Below the pieces are notes generated by a model. The model worked only from the letters and a program-made list of their open reading frames with translations, searched no databases and was not told where the DNA came from. Source: Astropecten irregularis (lineage: Eukaryota > Echinodermata > Asteroidea > Paxillosida > Astropectinidae). Taken from it: a stretch of DNA of 64,000 nucleotides. The position numbers and the translations under genes are program-made. The first letter of the stretch is position 1; every line of letters starts with the position of its first letter. The stretch covers positions 3,224,001 to 3,288,000 of the forward strand of contig OZ020258.1 in the NCBI GenBank assembly GCA_963971285.1, read 5' to 3'. Positions 34,349 through 47,029 of the stretch are shown one piece after another.

Positions 34349-34904
34349 TGCAGATCAGTAGATATGTCTGCATGACAAATCCATATTATATTATTTAATC
34401 ATCCTCAATAAAATTAATACAGTCTTCAATTGTTTGATTGTAAAATGTAAATATATGCAAATTTAAGACCATTTTTGGAAATAAATCCCAAAGAATATCA
34501 AAAATTAAGCCGCCATGAAAAACATCAAGATCAAAGAAGCTAAACAAATTCAGTTGAACTAACATACCCACAGATGCTTTCCATCAATTAAACATGACGC
34601 TCTTAAAAGCCCGAAAATAAAAGCCTGTACTTTCATGCATATTTAAAGAATCTTGCAATTAATCCCCTCACACATCTGTCATATCTGATCCTACATGTAC
34701 TTTGATATCCATTCACTCATCCAATAAGCTGAATTAAAGGATTATCCATACTTGAGAGATATGACTTCTCCGCACCAAAGCATCATTCCCTAATGAGAAT
34801 CATCGCTGTCCCATTTAAATCTTCCTGTTATATCAACCTTCATTACAGAATGCCGCCAAATCTAGCTTACTCATAGTTCAATGAAATAGTTCAATTAAAT
34901 ACCA

Positions 34905-35617
34905 TACAGGAGCTTGCTGACATCCGGCTGCTAGGTCTTGATTTCACCTCTAACTTATCCTGGGATAAGTACATTCGTAGCATTGCCAAAAGGGCTTCGC
35001 AGCGGGTAGGCTGCTTGTATCGTGCAAGGCAATATCTTCCCCCAGCTGCTTTGCTCTATTTGTACAAATCCACAATACGTCCTGTCATGGAGTACTGCTG
35101 TCATATTTGGGCTGGTGCTCCAGCTTGCAGTCTGTCCCTGCTTGATAAAATTCAACGTCGTATTTCAAATCTAGTTGGAGATGACTTGGCTTCAACTCTG
35201 GAACCCCTATCTCTCCGTCGTTCTGTAGCCTCTTTGAGCCTCTTTTACAGATACTTTTTTGGTAGGTGCTCCAATGGACTCTCACTGGTTGTTCCACCCA
35301 ACCGTACCTTTGGTCGCACCACACGTTTCTCTGTTCAGTCACATTCATACACTGTGGTGGTCCCCAAGTCAAATACTCGGGGATACTCATCCAGTTTCTT
35401 CCCGCGTACTGCCTTGCTGTGGAATTCACTACCTGCATCCTGCTTCCCTTCCACTTACAATTTGTCTCAATTTAAGTGCAACATCAATAGTTATCTTTCT
35501 ACCCCATGATTTCTTCTTTGTTCCCTTTTCTCCTCGTTTTAGCCATCACCTGGAGTGGCCTGTTTTGGGCCTTGTGATTGGCGATCTTTCATAAAAAAAA
35601 AAAAAAAAAAAAAAAAA
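34905..35617 (+). mobile_element. 5'-truncated non-LTR retrotransposon (Jockey/CR1-type LINE) with poly(A)
   Basis: An open frame runs from about 34907 to the stop at 35509. It encodes the end of a LINE reverse transcriptase: a thumb-like segment with LLGLDFTSNLSWDKYI, then CLYRARQYLPPAALLYLYKS, then TIRPVMEYCCHIWAGAP, and a C-terminal tail with FFPRTALLWNSLPAS. These motifs are typical of the 3' part of Jockey, CR1 and L2-like polymerases. The catalytic palm and the endonuclease are missing, so it cannot move by itself. A short 3' UTR of about 80 bp is followed by a run of 25 A (35593-35617). The frame has no stop or frameshift, so the insertion is young. I could not find a clear target duplication. 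An ATG at 35015 lies inside the fragment and is not a true start. Confidence 0.88.
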
Positions 35618-36001
35618 TATGAACCTCTATGTTTTTACAGAAGTGCTTCTTACAGCCAAGAAATGACACAAAATATCTCCAGACATCAGAATGACAGAAT
35701 ATATTTTGTTGTTAAATATTTGCTGAGCACACAGTGTAAACACAACAGAATATATCCAGCGGAAATCAAATTATGAAGTGCAAGGGTCCTCGCTTGTGAA
35801 ACAGCTACAAGTAGCCAGCTCTCTAAAACCCTCTTTACAGCGTTTGATTATGATCACAATTAGAAATTTTAATTTCTATGCATGAGGTTTTGCTTATTTT
35901 TTGTCATTTACTTAAATACTATACTGAATTTTGATCATTTAAAGCACAAGTTCACAGGACAGCACTGACACTTTGTACATGTACAAATGAAACATTTCTA
36001 G

Positions 36002-36361
36002 GAAGATACAACAACAGTTATCTGTGAAATTTTCAGTTCCTGCTGCTGTTTTTCACTGTTTTCTCAAAAGGTGGGTACCGTATGGGAGTGACATCATCAC
36101 AGATGACTGTTACTGTATCTGTCTTGGTATTTTTGTCCATGAATCTGTATTTCTTTGATAAAAACCAAAGTATGATATTACATGTAAAGGCAATGTATAA
36201 CATTGGTAACAAACTAAGAAGAGAAATTTTCACAGATTTACGTATAACTTTCGGGGTATTAGGGCTCAAAATAGTACTAGCCCGGCATACAATGTCTAGT
36301 AAAAACCACTCTGGGCTAGGTAGACTCACTTTCTTGGTTGCTTGTATGGTACTACCTTTAA
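36002..36361. mobile_element. Composite of TTAA MITE pieces with a family K fragment
   Basis: From left: a short inverted A piece (36014-36040), an A right half with GGGTACCGTATGGGAG (36046-36180), a B-type left end TAAAGGCAATGTATAACATT (36184-36257), a family K fragment with CTAGCCCGGCATACAATG (36262-36343), then an A-type end GGTACTACCTTTAA at 36348-36361. This is a pile-up of at least three insertions or rearrangements. Confidence 0.6.
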
Positions 36362-36784
36362 ACAGAGGCATAATGTACAAGTTTGAATAAAACCTCTTCA
36401 CTTGAGACTAAGACTGAGAGCTTCATACGCAGCAACAGACTGTACAGTATGTAAGAGAGACATACAGGAAGAGTCTACACATGATAATCAATAAAGACAA
36501 TCAATGATAATCTTGAGGCGTTAAGTGGTGTGTTCCTGGTGTAGTTTATCATTGACTGCAGCAATCAATATGTGTGTACTGTGTGTATTCATGTATGTAC
36601 ATCACTCAACACTTGTTGGTGTTAAGCTTGAATCAATAAGTAGATAATGTTAATGCAATTACCATATATACTTCATTATTTTATCATAGCATTAGATTGA
36701 AACAGTTCAAGACTGATTGGTTAGAAACTGGTTGAATGGTATGGTTTATACCCTCTCTCCACACAGACTACAATTTAAAAACCA

Positions 36785-36910
36785 TGCTTGCGCAATTGTG
36801 AGCGCGCACGTTGTTTTGCGCACGCGTGTGCTGTTGACTTGAAGACCAGTTCTCCAAAGTCTCCCATTGCCACAAATAGCGCTCCGCACTAATGACGTCA
36901 CACGAGTGAT
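36785..36910. mobile_element. Half of foldback family F joined to a family H end
   Basis: 36785-36869 is one arm of family F (CTGTTGACTTGAAGACCAG, TCTCCAAAGTCTCCCATTG). It is followed within 10 bp by AATAGCGCTCCGCACTAATG and ACGTCACACGAG, an end of family H. Confidence 0.6.
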
Positions 36911-37155
36911 TTGGCCAGCACGCGCATGTACAAAATCCCCAGATGTCAGACAAACTTTTCATGCATGCACATGTATACACACACACACAAACCACATGTT
37001 TGCATGGTTGCAATGTTTGTCTGAGATCTGGTGTGCTATTTTTATCGCAAGTGCTATTGATCAATTTTATTGATAAAATGAAAATTGGAAAACTGATTTA
37101 AACAATGGAATGAGAACCAAGATTAGAAATAAAAGTTGGCATAACTCGAAACAGG

Positions 37156-37315
37156 TGAAATTTGCCGGCCTTGAGCCGGACTCGGCCCAGAGTCATCGAG
37201 TCACAGAGCCCGAGTCCAAGACCAAGTCCGAGTCATGAACCTCCGAGCCCAAGTCCGAGACCAAGACTGGCAAAATCGGTCTAGAGTCTGGTCTCGAGTC
37301 TCACAGCACTGCCCA
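37156..37315. repeat. GAGTC/CCGAGTC-rich dispersed repeat
   Basis: Irregular repeats of CCGAGTCC, AAGACCAAGTCCGAG and CTCGAGTCTCAC. Similar in style to the repeat at 48838-48995. No open frame of interest. Confidence 0.5.
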
Positions 37316-37859
37316 TATGATTCACAATGACACATTACCCATGCATACATGTACAGCAATGTATGAATGTGAGTATGTAACCATACTCGATCCATACAAC
37401 TACATTAGGCATACATGCATCTACAATAATTACTTGGAGAGTATGATGTACACGTACACCTCAGGTGCAGTATACTGTAGAAATGCACTCACAATGCTGT
37501 GCCAGGGTTTAGATGATTACAGATAAAAGATTTACAGGGATGACACAAGGTGTCTCCCAGCCCCCTTCAGTAATCCTCCCCCCCCCCACCCCCCTCCCCT
37601 ACAAGTACGTGTACCTATCCAAGAAAATTAGAAATGCTTCTAATAAATTCAATACAATCTGTAGCGTAGAAGCCAAGTGAAGTGTAAAAAACCAAGAGAA
37701 AATTGCTTTCCAAATTTAATCCAATTTTGAGAAATCTGCCAATCTCCGCACACACTGCCCACACAGGATTAAGTCATCTAATTTGACGATGCTACAGGGC
37801 AAAAGAGAAGTTCACATCGTATCACGAAATAGAAAAATTCACTAATTACTCACACTAAT

Positions 37860-38240
37860 TTTTTCTGCTGATCACTGAAGCATGTGATGGCTTCTTTCAC
37901 TTTGAAGACGGGTGGTAGCTCAGCTCTAACCATCAGAGAAGTAGTTTTAATATTGTACAGTCAATCAAACTGTGTGTATACCGGTGAGGTACCGGTAATT
38001 GTGCCTAGGATGTTTGGCTGCTGTTTGTTGAGCCTCGGGATCCAGGTGTGATATCATAGCTGGTGTGGGATAATATCATCACTGCCTTTGACGCCCTACC
38101 GCCACCAAGCCTCCTTATTGTCTGTGTCAAGGCTGGGTAATTGAATCCACGACGGGGTTAATCGACTCATCAATTGATTGCAAAAAGTTTGGTTTTTTTT
38201 TTATATCATTAGCAAGCTGCTGCTGCTGTCCAATCAAAGA
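37860..38240. other. Unique island, candidate regulatory element
   Basis: Repeat-free block with CCTTATTGTCTGTGTCAAGG, GGTAATTGAATCC and TTAATCGACTCATCAATTG. Ends in a T run and a CTGCTGCTG stretch. No supported frame. Confidence 0.3.
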
Positions 38241-38336
38241 TTGAGGAGGAGTTTGTTGAGATGAATTGAGTAGACAAGTGCTATAAGATGCTAGAGATGC
38301 ATCAGGTAACTGGGAATTGCAGTAGACTACTTGGTA

Positions 38337-38898
38337 TTAAAGGTAGCGTATAGGATTTGCAAGGCCTCCAAAAGAAAATGATTGAGTTTGAGACAGAAAA
38401 TGGACTCAACAGTTCGTAAACAGTTCAAACAGTCACCATGGGAAATCTTGGTTCATCAGATGCTGGGTTTTTCAAGGAAATCAAGATTTAGTGTCATTTC
38501 CAAAGATCGTTCGTCCGAACGATTTTTAGAACAAACATAAAGGACACCCTCACTTGAGTTGTAATAGTGATCCCCTTTCAGTCAAGGTATGAGGATGGTG
38601 CTGGTAGAAACATACCATTAAACATGTTAAAATATATCTACCTGAAATGCTGTATTTATCCAGAAATTAGTAAAACAAAAACCGAAAAAAGTTTTGATCT
38701 CGGGGTAAGATCAAAACCATTTTTCATGTTTTATAAGAATGACTGAGTCGGGTTTTCGCTATTTTCTCGTGATTCGGATGTACGATTGACCTCAAATTTT
38801 CACAGGTTTATTCATTCATGTTTATTAGTTCATGTTTGATCAGACAAAGTATGAGTGCTGTCCTGTGACCTTTACCAATCATGTATTATACCTTTAGG
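38337..38898 (+). mobile_element. Chimeric TTAA MITE: new left arm, subfamily B right part
   Basis: It starts TTAAAGGTAGCGTATAGG, then has about 240 bp (38355-38580) not seen in other copies, including CGTTCGTCCGAACG. From 38583 it is a normal B element (GTATGAGGATGGTGCTGG onward) and ends ATCATGTATTATACCTTTAG. The left arm looks like a third TTAAAGGTA family. Confidence 0.7.
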
Positions 38899-39044
38899 AA
38901 GGAATGCAATGTGAATATGGTTCATATTACTACAAGAGCTATGGAGTCTCACTGATGTTTGGCTTAATGTTCAACATAAAGCTACATACATTACACACAC
39001 CCAGTCACTATCCGGCTAATGTGAACCACAAATCACAACAAGTT

Positions 39045-39118
39045 GCGAAGGTAAAAGTTATAAAGTTATAGGCCTACGTAAATCTGTGAACAAGTTTGGG
39101 TATGTTACTGTACCTTTA
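39045..39118 (-). mobile_element. TTAA MITE, subfamily B, terminal fragment
   Basis: Only the B left end remains, inverted: ACGTAAATCTGTGAACAAG, then TTTGGGTATGTTACTGTACC and TTTA. Confidence 0.6.
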
Positions 39119-39350
39119 CTTGGAACCCAAAGTGATTGCTGATAATATCCATATTTCATTCCATGCACACAAAATGTGTCTAGATTCCTTCATCAAAATG
39201 CTGGATGTATTCAATATGATGCTGTGAGCAAAACTGTGAGTAAAGCATAAAACTGAACTCAAAAGAAATACAAAAAAGTGTTCCTGTCCCATTGCATAAT
39301 TACAGATAAAACAAAAAATAGTAACATGCTCTGATAACCCTGCAATCACT

Positions 39351-39574
39351 ACTCTCTAAATGTAAAATTGTGAAAAGCCACTCTTTGAAGAGCCATATAA
39401 GGGACAACTCTTTTTGAGTTGTCTTCCACTCTTAGTTGAGTGAAATTTGCATCGTTTTGAGTAATTTTTCACTCTTGTCCAGAGTGAAAAAGAGTGAAAC
39501 AAAACAACCATCACTCTTTATGACAACTCGATTTTGAACAAGTGGTATTCTTCACTCATTTGCATTTAGAGAGT
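39351..39574. mobile_element. MITE family R, rich in CACTCTT words
   Basis: Ends ACTCTCTAAATG and CATTTAGAGAGT are perfect 12-bp inverted repeats. The inside has many ACTCTT, AAGAGT and TTGAGT words in both orders. It lies 60 bp from an A element. Confidence 0.75.
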
Positions 39575-39637
39575 ACCACAGATGCTTTCAAATAATGGTT
39601 TTTTTCCTAAATTCTCTTGGAACTACAAAAACACTGC

Positions 39638-40014
39638 TTAAAGGTAGTGTCATACTCTGGTAAGACACCAAAACAGAAATATTCACAGATTTACGTACAA
39701 CTTACAGGGTATGAATTTAAGATGGTGGTGGTAGAAACATACCTTTAAAATGTTTCCGCCTGAAATGGTGTATTTATCCAGAAATTAGTAAAACAACGAC
39801 CAAAAATCTTTTTGATCGTTTAAAAGATCAAAAATAAAAGAGAAAAGACTTAAGAAATACTGTGTCCGTTTTTTCACTGTTTTCTCAAAAAGAAGGCACC
39901 GTATGGGACTGAAATTTTCACAGATGACTGTGAGTGTGACGGTATCTTCCTTGATATGTTTGACCATGAATCTGTACTTCTTTGACAAAAACCAAAGTAT
40001 GATACTACCTTTAA
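39638..40014 (+). mobile_element. TTAA MITE, subfamily A, copy 7
   Basis: Full length with TTAA at both ends, AGGTAGTGTCATACTCTGG at the left and CCAAAGTATGATACTACC at the right. The central GATCGTTTAAAAGATC palindrome is clear. Confidence 0.85.
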
Positions 40015-40767
40015 GCAAAATGGTGGTTTTTAACAGTTGACAGTTGATTTTTTTGTATAATTGATATCGAGTCAATTCCTACAAGCATATCCCACCAATA
40101 CCAACCCAACACACTCCAGAACCCTAGATACAGGGCCTGCACACGTCACGAGCCCCGCTCTACTTGATTAACCAACACAGTACAGAGTAATACAACAGCA
40201 AAATTTCAACAACAAAAAACCTGAATGGGGGAGAATGATTGTTATAAGCCCCCTGGGCTAAGCAGAAACACCAGGTGCAAGAAATGACCATGAAAGCATA
40301 GGAGTAACCAACCAACTTGTTGGCTTTTATATGGTCACCTAGCAACCATTTATGAGCTTTTTTTGGTAGGATGTGCCTTTATTCCTTCCACTCATTTTTT
40401 ATCTTTAGATGATAAATGCACTGTGAAGTTTTTACTTTGGGCCAATAAAGTGTGTTTAGTTTATTTGACATCTCTATAGTTCTGTACTTTATTTTGTTTA
40501 TATAATTCAATATGCGAATGTTTTATTGTATACAAAAACTTAAATGTGATATAGAAAAGTCCAGTTATTCCAAATACAAAACTACATGTACACGTAATTT
40601 GCATATTATCTATTTCACGAACAAAAACTCATTTAATATACATGTACATATATAAATAACTTTTAAACAGTTGTTTTGATCATTGTTTCCATGAAGGATT
40701 ATTTAAAGTTGAAAACCACTGGATATCAAAATTGGTTGCCTCAGCATTGAAAAACTAATCAAGGTTT

Positions 40768-40884
40768 AAAAGGGTTGGTTTGTGGTGACACCATGTAATC
40801 TCTCTTGTGAGAGTGTGTGGTTCTGAGAAGAACCGGTGGTATTTTTTTTGAGTTCCAAACAGTGTGCTCTGTTCGTCCTCAGGA
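40768..40884 (+). mobile_element. Foldback element family E, single arm
   Basis: One arm only, from GGTTGGTTTGTGGTGACACC to TCTGTTCGTCCTCAGG, which stops near the centre of the palindrome. Confidence 0.75.
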
Positions 40885-41927
40885 AGTTTGTGTTAATAAA
40901 CAGGATTGAAGCACACTGCAATGTTGTTAAAATTGTATCAAAATTACCTTAATTTTCTCTAACTTGACAGCTTTCTATAGAAGGGTGGTATCTTTACCAT
41001 ATTTTGTACAGTGTTTTTCATTTTTCAATGGCATTTAAAAGTGATGTGAAAATTAAAAAAGAGGAAATCAGCTGATTCAAGGAAAAGTTGCATGCCTGAT
41101 ATAAGTACCAGAGTGAACTTAGAAAGCAGCAAGTAGCAAGTTTTCGACCAAAAGTAATATTTTTGAAACATTTAAAGTTTTAGACTCAACCTTCAAACAT
41201 GCATTTACATAATGTTCTATGATATTGATCCATGAGGAAAGCCAGATGTTCAGTAAAACTCATGCAAAATACATTATGCCTAATTGCATGAGCTTCAATT
41301 CTAATCAAATGTCAGTATTTTCAATTGTGACGATAAAAGCCCGATATTAAATTTCTTGGCAGTAAAAGGTTCAAAAACAGAAACTTTCATGTCACTAAAA
41401 TAAACCACTGATGATAGATGGTTATTTGAGATTACCGGTACATAATTTACCAAATTGCTTTAACAGACTTTCATTCAGAACTTGTCTAGATGTAAGAGCC
41501 AGGGCAGTAATTTATGCGCAATAAACCACAAACAGGTGGGGATTGTAAATGATACATGAACTAATGAGAAAGTATGAGGTTGAATTCAAAAGAGAACTCA
41601 ATTTTTTCTTTTCAAAAGAGCCAACACCACAGACATGATGTGTTCCTTTTGTACAATTCCACGTCAATGGGAACATTTGAAATTTTGAATGTGTGCCTTC
41701 CATCACATACCAAAACCAAGTACACAGCAATGAAGGCCATAGTTTGTGTAGTACCCATGAAAGTCAACACAAAAACTTTACCTGCATTTAGTTTAAATTT
41801 TAGTTTTTAATCAACAACTTCAGAGGTAGAGTGTGATGTAAATCATTTTTGCAAAATGCAAAATGATGTGTATCTTTTATGTACATGTAAGCCTTTCAGT
41901 ATACATGATTATTATACACACAGTGTG
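40885..41927. other. Gene-free stretch
   Basis: AT-rich unique sequence. No repeat families or splice signals stand out. Confidence 0.5.
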
Positions 41928-42277
41928 TACTTTGGTAGCATACCAAAACAGAAATCTTTGCAGATTTAAGTGTAACTTTCAGGGTATAAAGATGGTGATG
42001 GTAGAAATATACCGTTCAAATTTTTCTGCCTGAAATGCTGCAGTTATCAAGAAAAAGAGTAAAACCAGTGACCAAAATTATTTTTGATCTTTTAAAGATT
42101 AAAAATAAAAGAGAAAAGATTCAAGAAATACTGTGGTGGTTTTTCACTGCTTTAAACAAACTGGGCACCGTATGGGACTGAAATTGTCACAGATGACTGT
42201 TACTATATCTTCCTTGATATTTTTGCCCATGAATCTGTATTTCTTTGACACAAATCAAAGTATGATATTACCTTTAA
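41928..42277 (+). mobile_element. TTAA MITE, subfamily A, copy 8
   Basis: The right end is intact (CAAAGTATGATATTACCTTTAA). The left terminus is partly lost (GTACTTTGGTAGCATACC). The body has GGGCACCGTATGGGACTG. Confidence 0.8.
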
Positions 42278-42989
42278 GTTTTACTCTTCACGTTACACAT
42301 AAATTAAAGCAAAGTATATTTGAACATTACAAGATAACTGATGAAGTAGACTTTTAAAGCCCAGGACTGGAAACTTGTTAAAAAACACTTCTACTTATTA
42401 AATATTTACATGTGTAAAGAAATATGATATTGCAATATGATATTTTTTTACTTCTTTTCATCTGTCATCACATTTCAAATTAAATACCTCATTACAATAT
42501 GTACAGCATAAACTACATCATTTATAAGACAGCTCTTATCAAGGTCCAGCACTTTGGTGATATTATTTAATGAAAATTTAAATTTCTCATCTATGATAGG
42601 GGTATGGTAGCGTCATGTCAAAGAGCCACAAAACAATATTTGCACGCACAAGAGAATACTAGAAGAATTGCAATATCAGCGCATCAATTATGTTCCCCAG
42701 CAATCTGCGAGTGTTGAGCAATATTCAAATATCCCATCAACCGACCGAACCGTTGATTCAATATTTCCATAAGAGTGGAGTCTAAAGTACTGTACTAGAA
42801 GAAAAAAAAAAAGGAGGGAAAAAATCAATCCATTCATAAAAAAAAAACTCCGGCCGCATGCTGGCATTATACCCGCCTCTGTGATCCTATTGTTAAGGAA
42901 ACTGCAAGCTCTTCCACATAGTCACGTACTTTAACAACTCTCTGATGCTACTCTTAATTCTGTCAACACAAGCTTGTTTCTTTACAACA

Positions 42990-43310
42990 TCATGCCTTGG
43001 TCCTGAGGTTTTTTTTCTTCTTTTTTTTTTGCCGCATGGGCCTGATTTGCATTTGAAAGGCTGGTCGTGTGCCGCAGACCCAGTATGCCTGCCGCTCCAC
43101 AGTCGCCTGGGAATTCCGTCCGTTCCATTAGCGGGATGAGTTTCTGAAATTTGGTATCGCTTGGCTGGCGTTGGGTTTCAGCCAGGCCCAAGCGCTGGGA
43201 TTATCATGAAAAGTGACACGTCAGGCAGTAGAAGGACGGGTCGGGGATAAAGGTGGAATTACCAGGGGGGTGGGGGAAATATGAGGGCATGTGTCAGGTG
43301 TTCTGGGGTG
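42990..43310. other. Unique island with octamer-like site, candidate regulatory element
   Basis: GC-richer repeat-free block with GATTTGCATTTG (octamer-like), TTGGCTGGCGTTGG and GAAAAGTGACACGTCAGG. It follows a T/C run. Short frames on both strands overlap it, with no protein features. Confidence 0.3.
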
Positions 43311-43929
43311 TTTCCAATCATGTCTATTATTTCATAAAGTACTGCAACCGGATTTGTTCATAATTGCTGTTTTTTGGTTTATGAGTTGGATAGTGAGATT
43401 AATGTATGCACACAAACATCGCTCTATCCACTCTACAGTTTCACACTTTTCCAGATAAATTAAAAAAATAACAAGAAATGATGCAAAGGTTTGTTAAGAT
43501 ATCAAATATTTTTCCTTATGTCATGTTGACTGAGAATCTAGGTTAAAAAGTGGGCTTAACTTTAAGTCAAACTTTTGTGGAAAATAAAATAAAAATTACA
43601 AAAACTGTTGGTCATTTACTAAGCAATGTCAATGTTATGGTGCAATATACATCAACACAATGTATCAGTGCATACATTCATGATTGATACACATTATTTG
43701 GTAGCATTGAAAATTCCCAATATTGGGGTAGATTTGAGATATACATGTATATGATATCAACAATCAACATAATAATGTGTACAATCTTTCCTTAGATTTG
43801 CAAGATGAATCCACTGTAACATTGCAGTTGCAGCATATAATCATACATGCACTATATGTATGTAACTATAGTACATACATGTACCAAACTACTTGTACAT
43901 TGTACAGGCAGATACACATGTATGCTAAT

Positions 43930-44160
43930 CAGGCCTCATGCTAACGTTTTTTCTTAGCTAACCAACCGGGCTAGCTTATTTAAATTTTTACTAGCCCGTT
44001 TAGATTTTTACTAGCTCTTACATGTCTTGATCCATACCTTAATATGTAGCTCCTTATTTTTTTTGACTAGCCCACCGGGCAACCAAGGAAGTGAGTCTAG
44101 CTAGCCCAGAGTGGTTTTTGCTAGACATTGTACACCAGGCTAGTACTATTTCGAGCCCTG
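43930..44160. mobile_element. hAT-like MITE family K
   Basis: Ends CAGGCCTCATGCTAAC and ATTTCGAGCCCTG are an imperfect inverted repeat of the CAGGGCTCGAAAT type. CTAAT is present directly outside both ends (43925-43929, 44161-44165). The inside has several CTAGCCC and ACTAGC words. A fragment of the same family lies at 36262-36343. Confidence 0.75.
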
Positions 44161-45015
44161 CTAATAGCCTGAAGTTTTCATCAGGCTGTTAATGATGTTA
44201 AAGGCCTAGGTATACTGGTCTTAACGTGGAGTTAACACTTAGTTACATATTTTTCCAGAGCCACAAAACTCAGAAGAATAATTGCAACTCTAAAATTTAA
44301 GTCCATACGTAGATTAATTTCACGATCTTGGTGAAACATTGGCCTAGCTTTAACGTATGTATAATCACACTGTAAACAAAATAACAAATAAAAACCAAAA
44401 CCATTTACAATCATTTAAACTTCCTAAATTTGCAAATATGCAGGTCTAATTATAAAAATCTATCTTGTTTTATAACCCGACCGTCATAAATTGGCTTTGA
44501 AACACAATCTTCTGACCCTAGTATTCATTCCAACTCTGCTAAATAAATCTGTCAAACCTAGACAAAAAAAGTTGAAATAGAATTTGCAGCTTGTGTGGAG
44601 GGATCATAATAATAGCTTCATGCTTATAGTATAACAAGACCAACCACCACCGGCCCTATACATATCATGCACATAGACAGGCTCGCTTTTCATCACATTT
44701 CTATGTTGGCAATAGTTATCATTAGTCGCAGGCATTTGGCCAATTTGGATAGCATTAAACATTTATGGTTATGTGAGGCACACAACCTCAGTGTGATACT
44801 TCTACAAAACAGATGTCAGCAACATGTTGAGCAATATACACTAGTCTAAATACCACACATTTCACATACTGTGCATGTACATATGCTACTGCATATGTGT
44901 CTTTATATGTTGAAGGTAACAAAGAAGATCGAAACTTGACCACAAACTTTGTTTTCTAGCAAAGAACCCGTAAATACAAGGAGTGGAATATTATTTAACC
45001 GAGGATCATGGGACC

Positions 45016-45209
45016 TTAGGGAGACTTTCCCATAGGGTCATGCACAAACTTTACTTTACCTATTTCTAAACATCCTCCAAACCAATGAACTTGAAATTGA
45101 CATATGTTCATATTGAGAACATTCTATGTCTTCTATTAAAATATGGACAATAAAATGTGTCTTTAAAAGGTAGCTGGTATAATAGGCAGACATCGAAAAG
45201 TCTCCCTAA
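45016..45209. mobile_element. MITE family Y, 13-bp perfect ends
   Basis: TTAGGGAGACTTT at the left and AAAGTCTCCCTAA at the right are perfect inverted repeats 194 bp apart. A TA next to GGGAGAC at both ends could be a TA target duplication, as made by Tc1/mariner enzymes. Confidence 0.65.
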
Positions 45210-47029
45210 TTCCCAATGTCTCCATAATGTCCACTTCTAGATGCTAACGTGTCTCCCTAATACCCCATTTATCTAACCAAATTTATCTAACCAACTCTTA
45301 TACCAATATTGTTTTTCACAGAAACAAGCTGTTTTTTTTCTTTTTGATTATTCTTGAAAGTTAATTAAAATTATTAAATAATCTCCTTATAAAAGCATTT
45401 TTAATTTGAACTCTTCAAATCTTTCAGAGTGTAAAATTAAAATATACAAAAAGAAATTTGGTTATTACTTGTTGCTTTACATTGCTAGTAAAATGTTCAA
45501 TTTAGCTCTGTTTATAAATAATCAGAAAAAAGTGCAGATAAATTCCATCATTAATTTAGAAATTATCCATATTAAGTGCTGTTTATGTATGTATCTAGTT
45601 ACTTCATTACTGCCCCTATTCATTGAATTATGTCACAAGCTATGGACAAATGCCAGCCTTTTTCAGCTTTACAATGTCCATATTATATCTGTTCACTTAT
45701 TTTCAATACTATTCTTTCTTGAAATTCTCTGATATCAAATTGCAGACTGAGATATTCAATGGAATTTATAATTACATGGCAATTATTTCGGAGGGAGCCA
45801 CATTCACTGTACCCACCTTATTTTATCCTTGTCATATTTCATGCCTATTTCATCTCCCAACAGAAAAAAAAACTCCATTCATAAACTCATTCATTCATAA
45901 AAAAAAAAATCATAAAAAAAAAATCATAATGATAACTATTGGGAGCAAGTCAAACAACAGACACAGTCAATAAAAAAAAAATATGCATAGACAGCTTCTG
46001 CTTCCAGCACCACAAAATAAAAAAAAAATTCCACGATTGAGTGGTTTGAGTAATTTCCAGGGCCGGCACGCAGAAGGATATCGTCCAATCATATTGCAGC
46101 CTGATGCGTCTCTGGAAAAAAAAACCCAGTGTATTGGTAAAAGAACAAGAGCCAGGGCAGAACATGCCTTAATAGTCCATCAATCATTATAAAGGGGCGA
46201 AGAGATGCAGCTTGTATATATTGAAGGCCTTAGTGTTAGCCAACCATAGCTAACCATTCAGGGTAGCCCCATCTGCCTCACCAAGCGCTCCCTCTATTCT
46301 CATGCAAATTAAGCCTGTATGTAGTATAGAATGGACCCTTGCAGATTAGACTCTCATACCCAGCTAGCTGCAGCCCGGCCATCTGTCCTACCAATTGCAA
46401 TACTAAACAAACTCTTATACCAGCCCGCCCTTTTTTTTCCAAGTTTTTTTTTTTTTCCAAGTTTTTTTTTGTTTAAGGATTTTTTTCTTCTTTTTAGATT
46501 TCATTCAATGAAAGTTTGAACAAACAACTGAGAATTGTCTAAATATATATATACCAGAACGGCTCATTGGAAATGCGCTGAATACCGATTGCAAGTATTC
46601 CTTATACATATATATAGGCCTATATTGTTCATGCAGAAATTATGAAAATGCCATTTACATTTTAAATCTTTTTTTCAAACATCAATTCCTGAATATTTGA
46701 ATTTTATTATGTGGCATTTGCAAGAAATTCATATTAATTTATATTAATTAATATGAAGCACAAGGATAATAATGCATTCATCTTTATTTTGTAAATATCA
46801 TTACGGTCATTTTGCTAAGTTTGATTAAAAAAGGGGAGAATTAGACGTTTTTACTTTTCTGCTTTGCCTTTACAATTTAAGCAATTTGTCGCACAGATAA
46901 ACTCCTCAATAATTTGAAACCACTGCTGTAGATGAAACCAAATAGAAATGTGCACAAAATCTACTTGGTCTTATATTTCAAAACTGATTCAAATTCAAAT
47001 TTATTCAACAAAGAATTGAAAATGACCAA
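45210..47029. other. Gene-free stretch with A and T runs
   Basis: Very AT-rich. Open frames of 108 and 116 codons (45406-45732, 45623-45973) reflect low stop density in T-rich sequence and overlap each other. A runs at 45870-45985 and T runs at 46430-46495. 46040-46400 is slightly GC-richer and unique. Confidence 0.5.

Noticed and set aside
35085..35594. Other frames of 69, 111 and 117 codons over the LINE
   Set aside because: They are shadow frames of the reverse-transcriptase tail at 34907-35509.
45406..45973. Frames of 108 and 116 codons
   Set aside because: T-rich, stop-poor sequence gives long frames rich in Phe, Leu and Ile. The two overlap in different frames.
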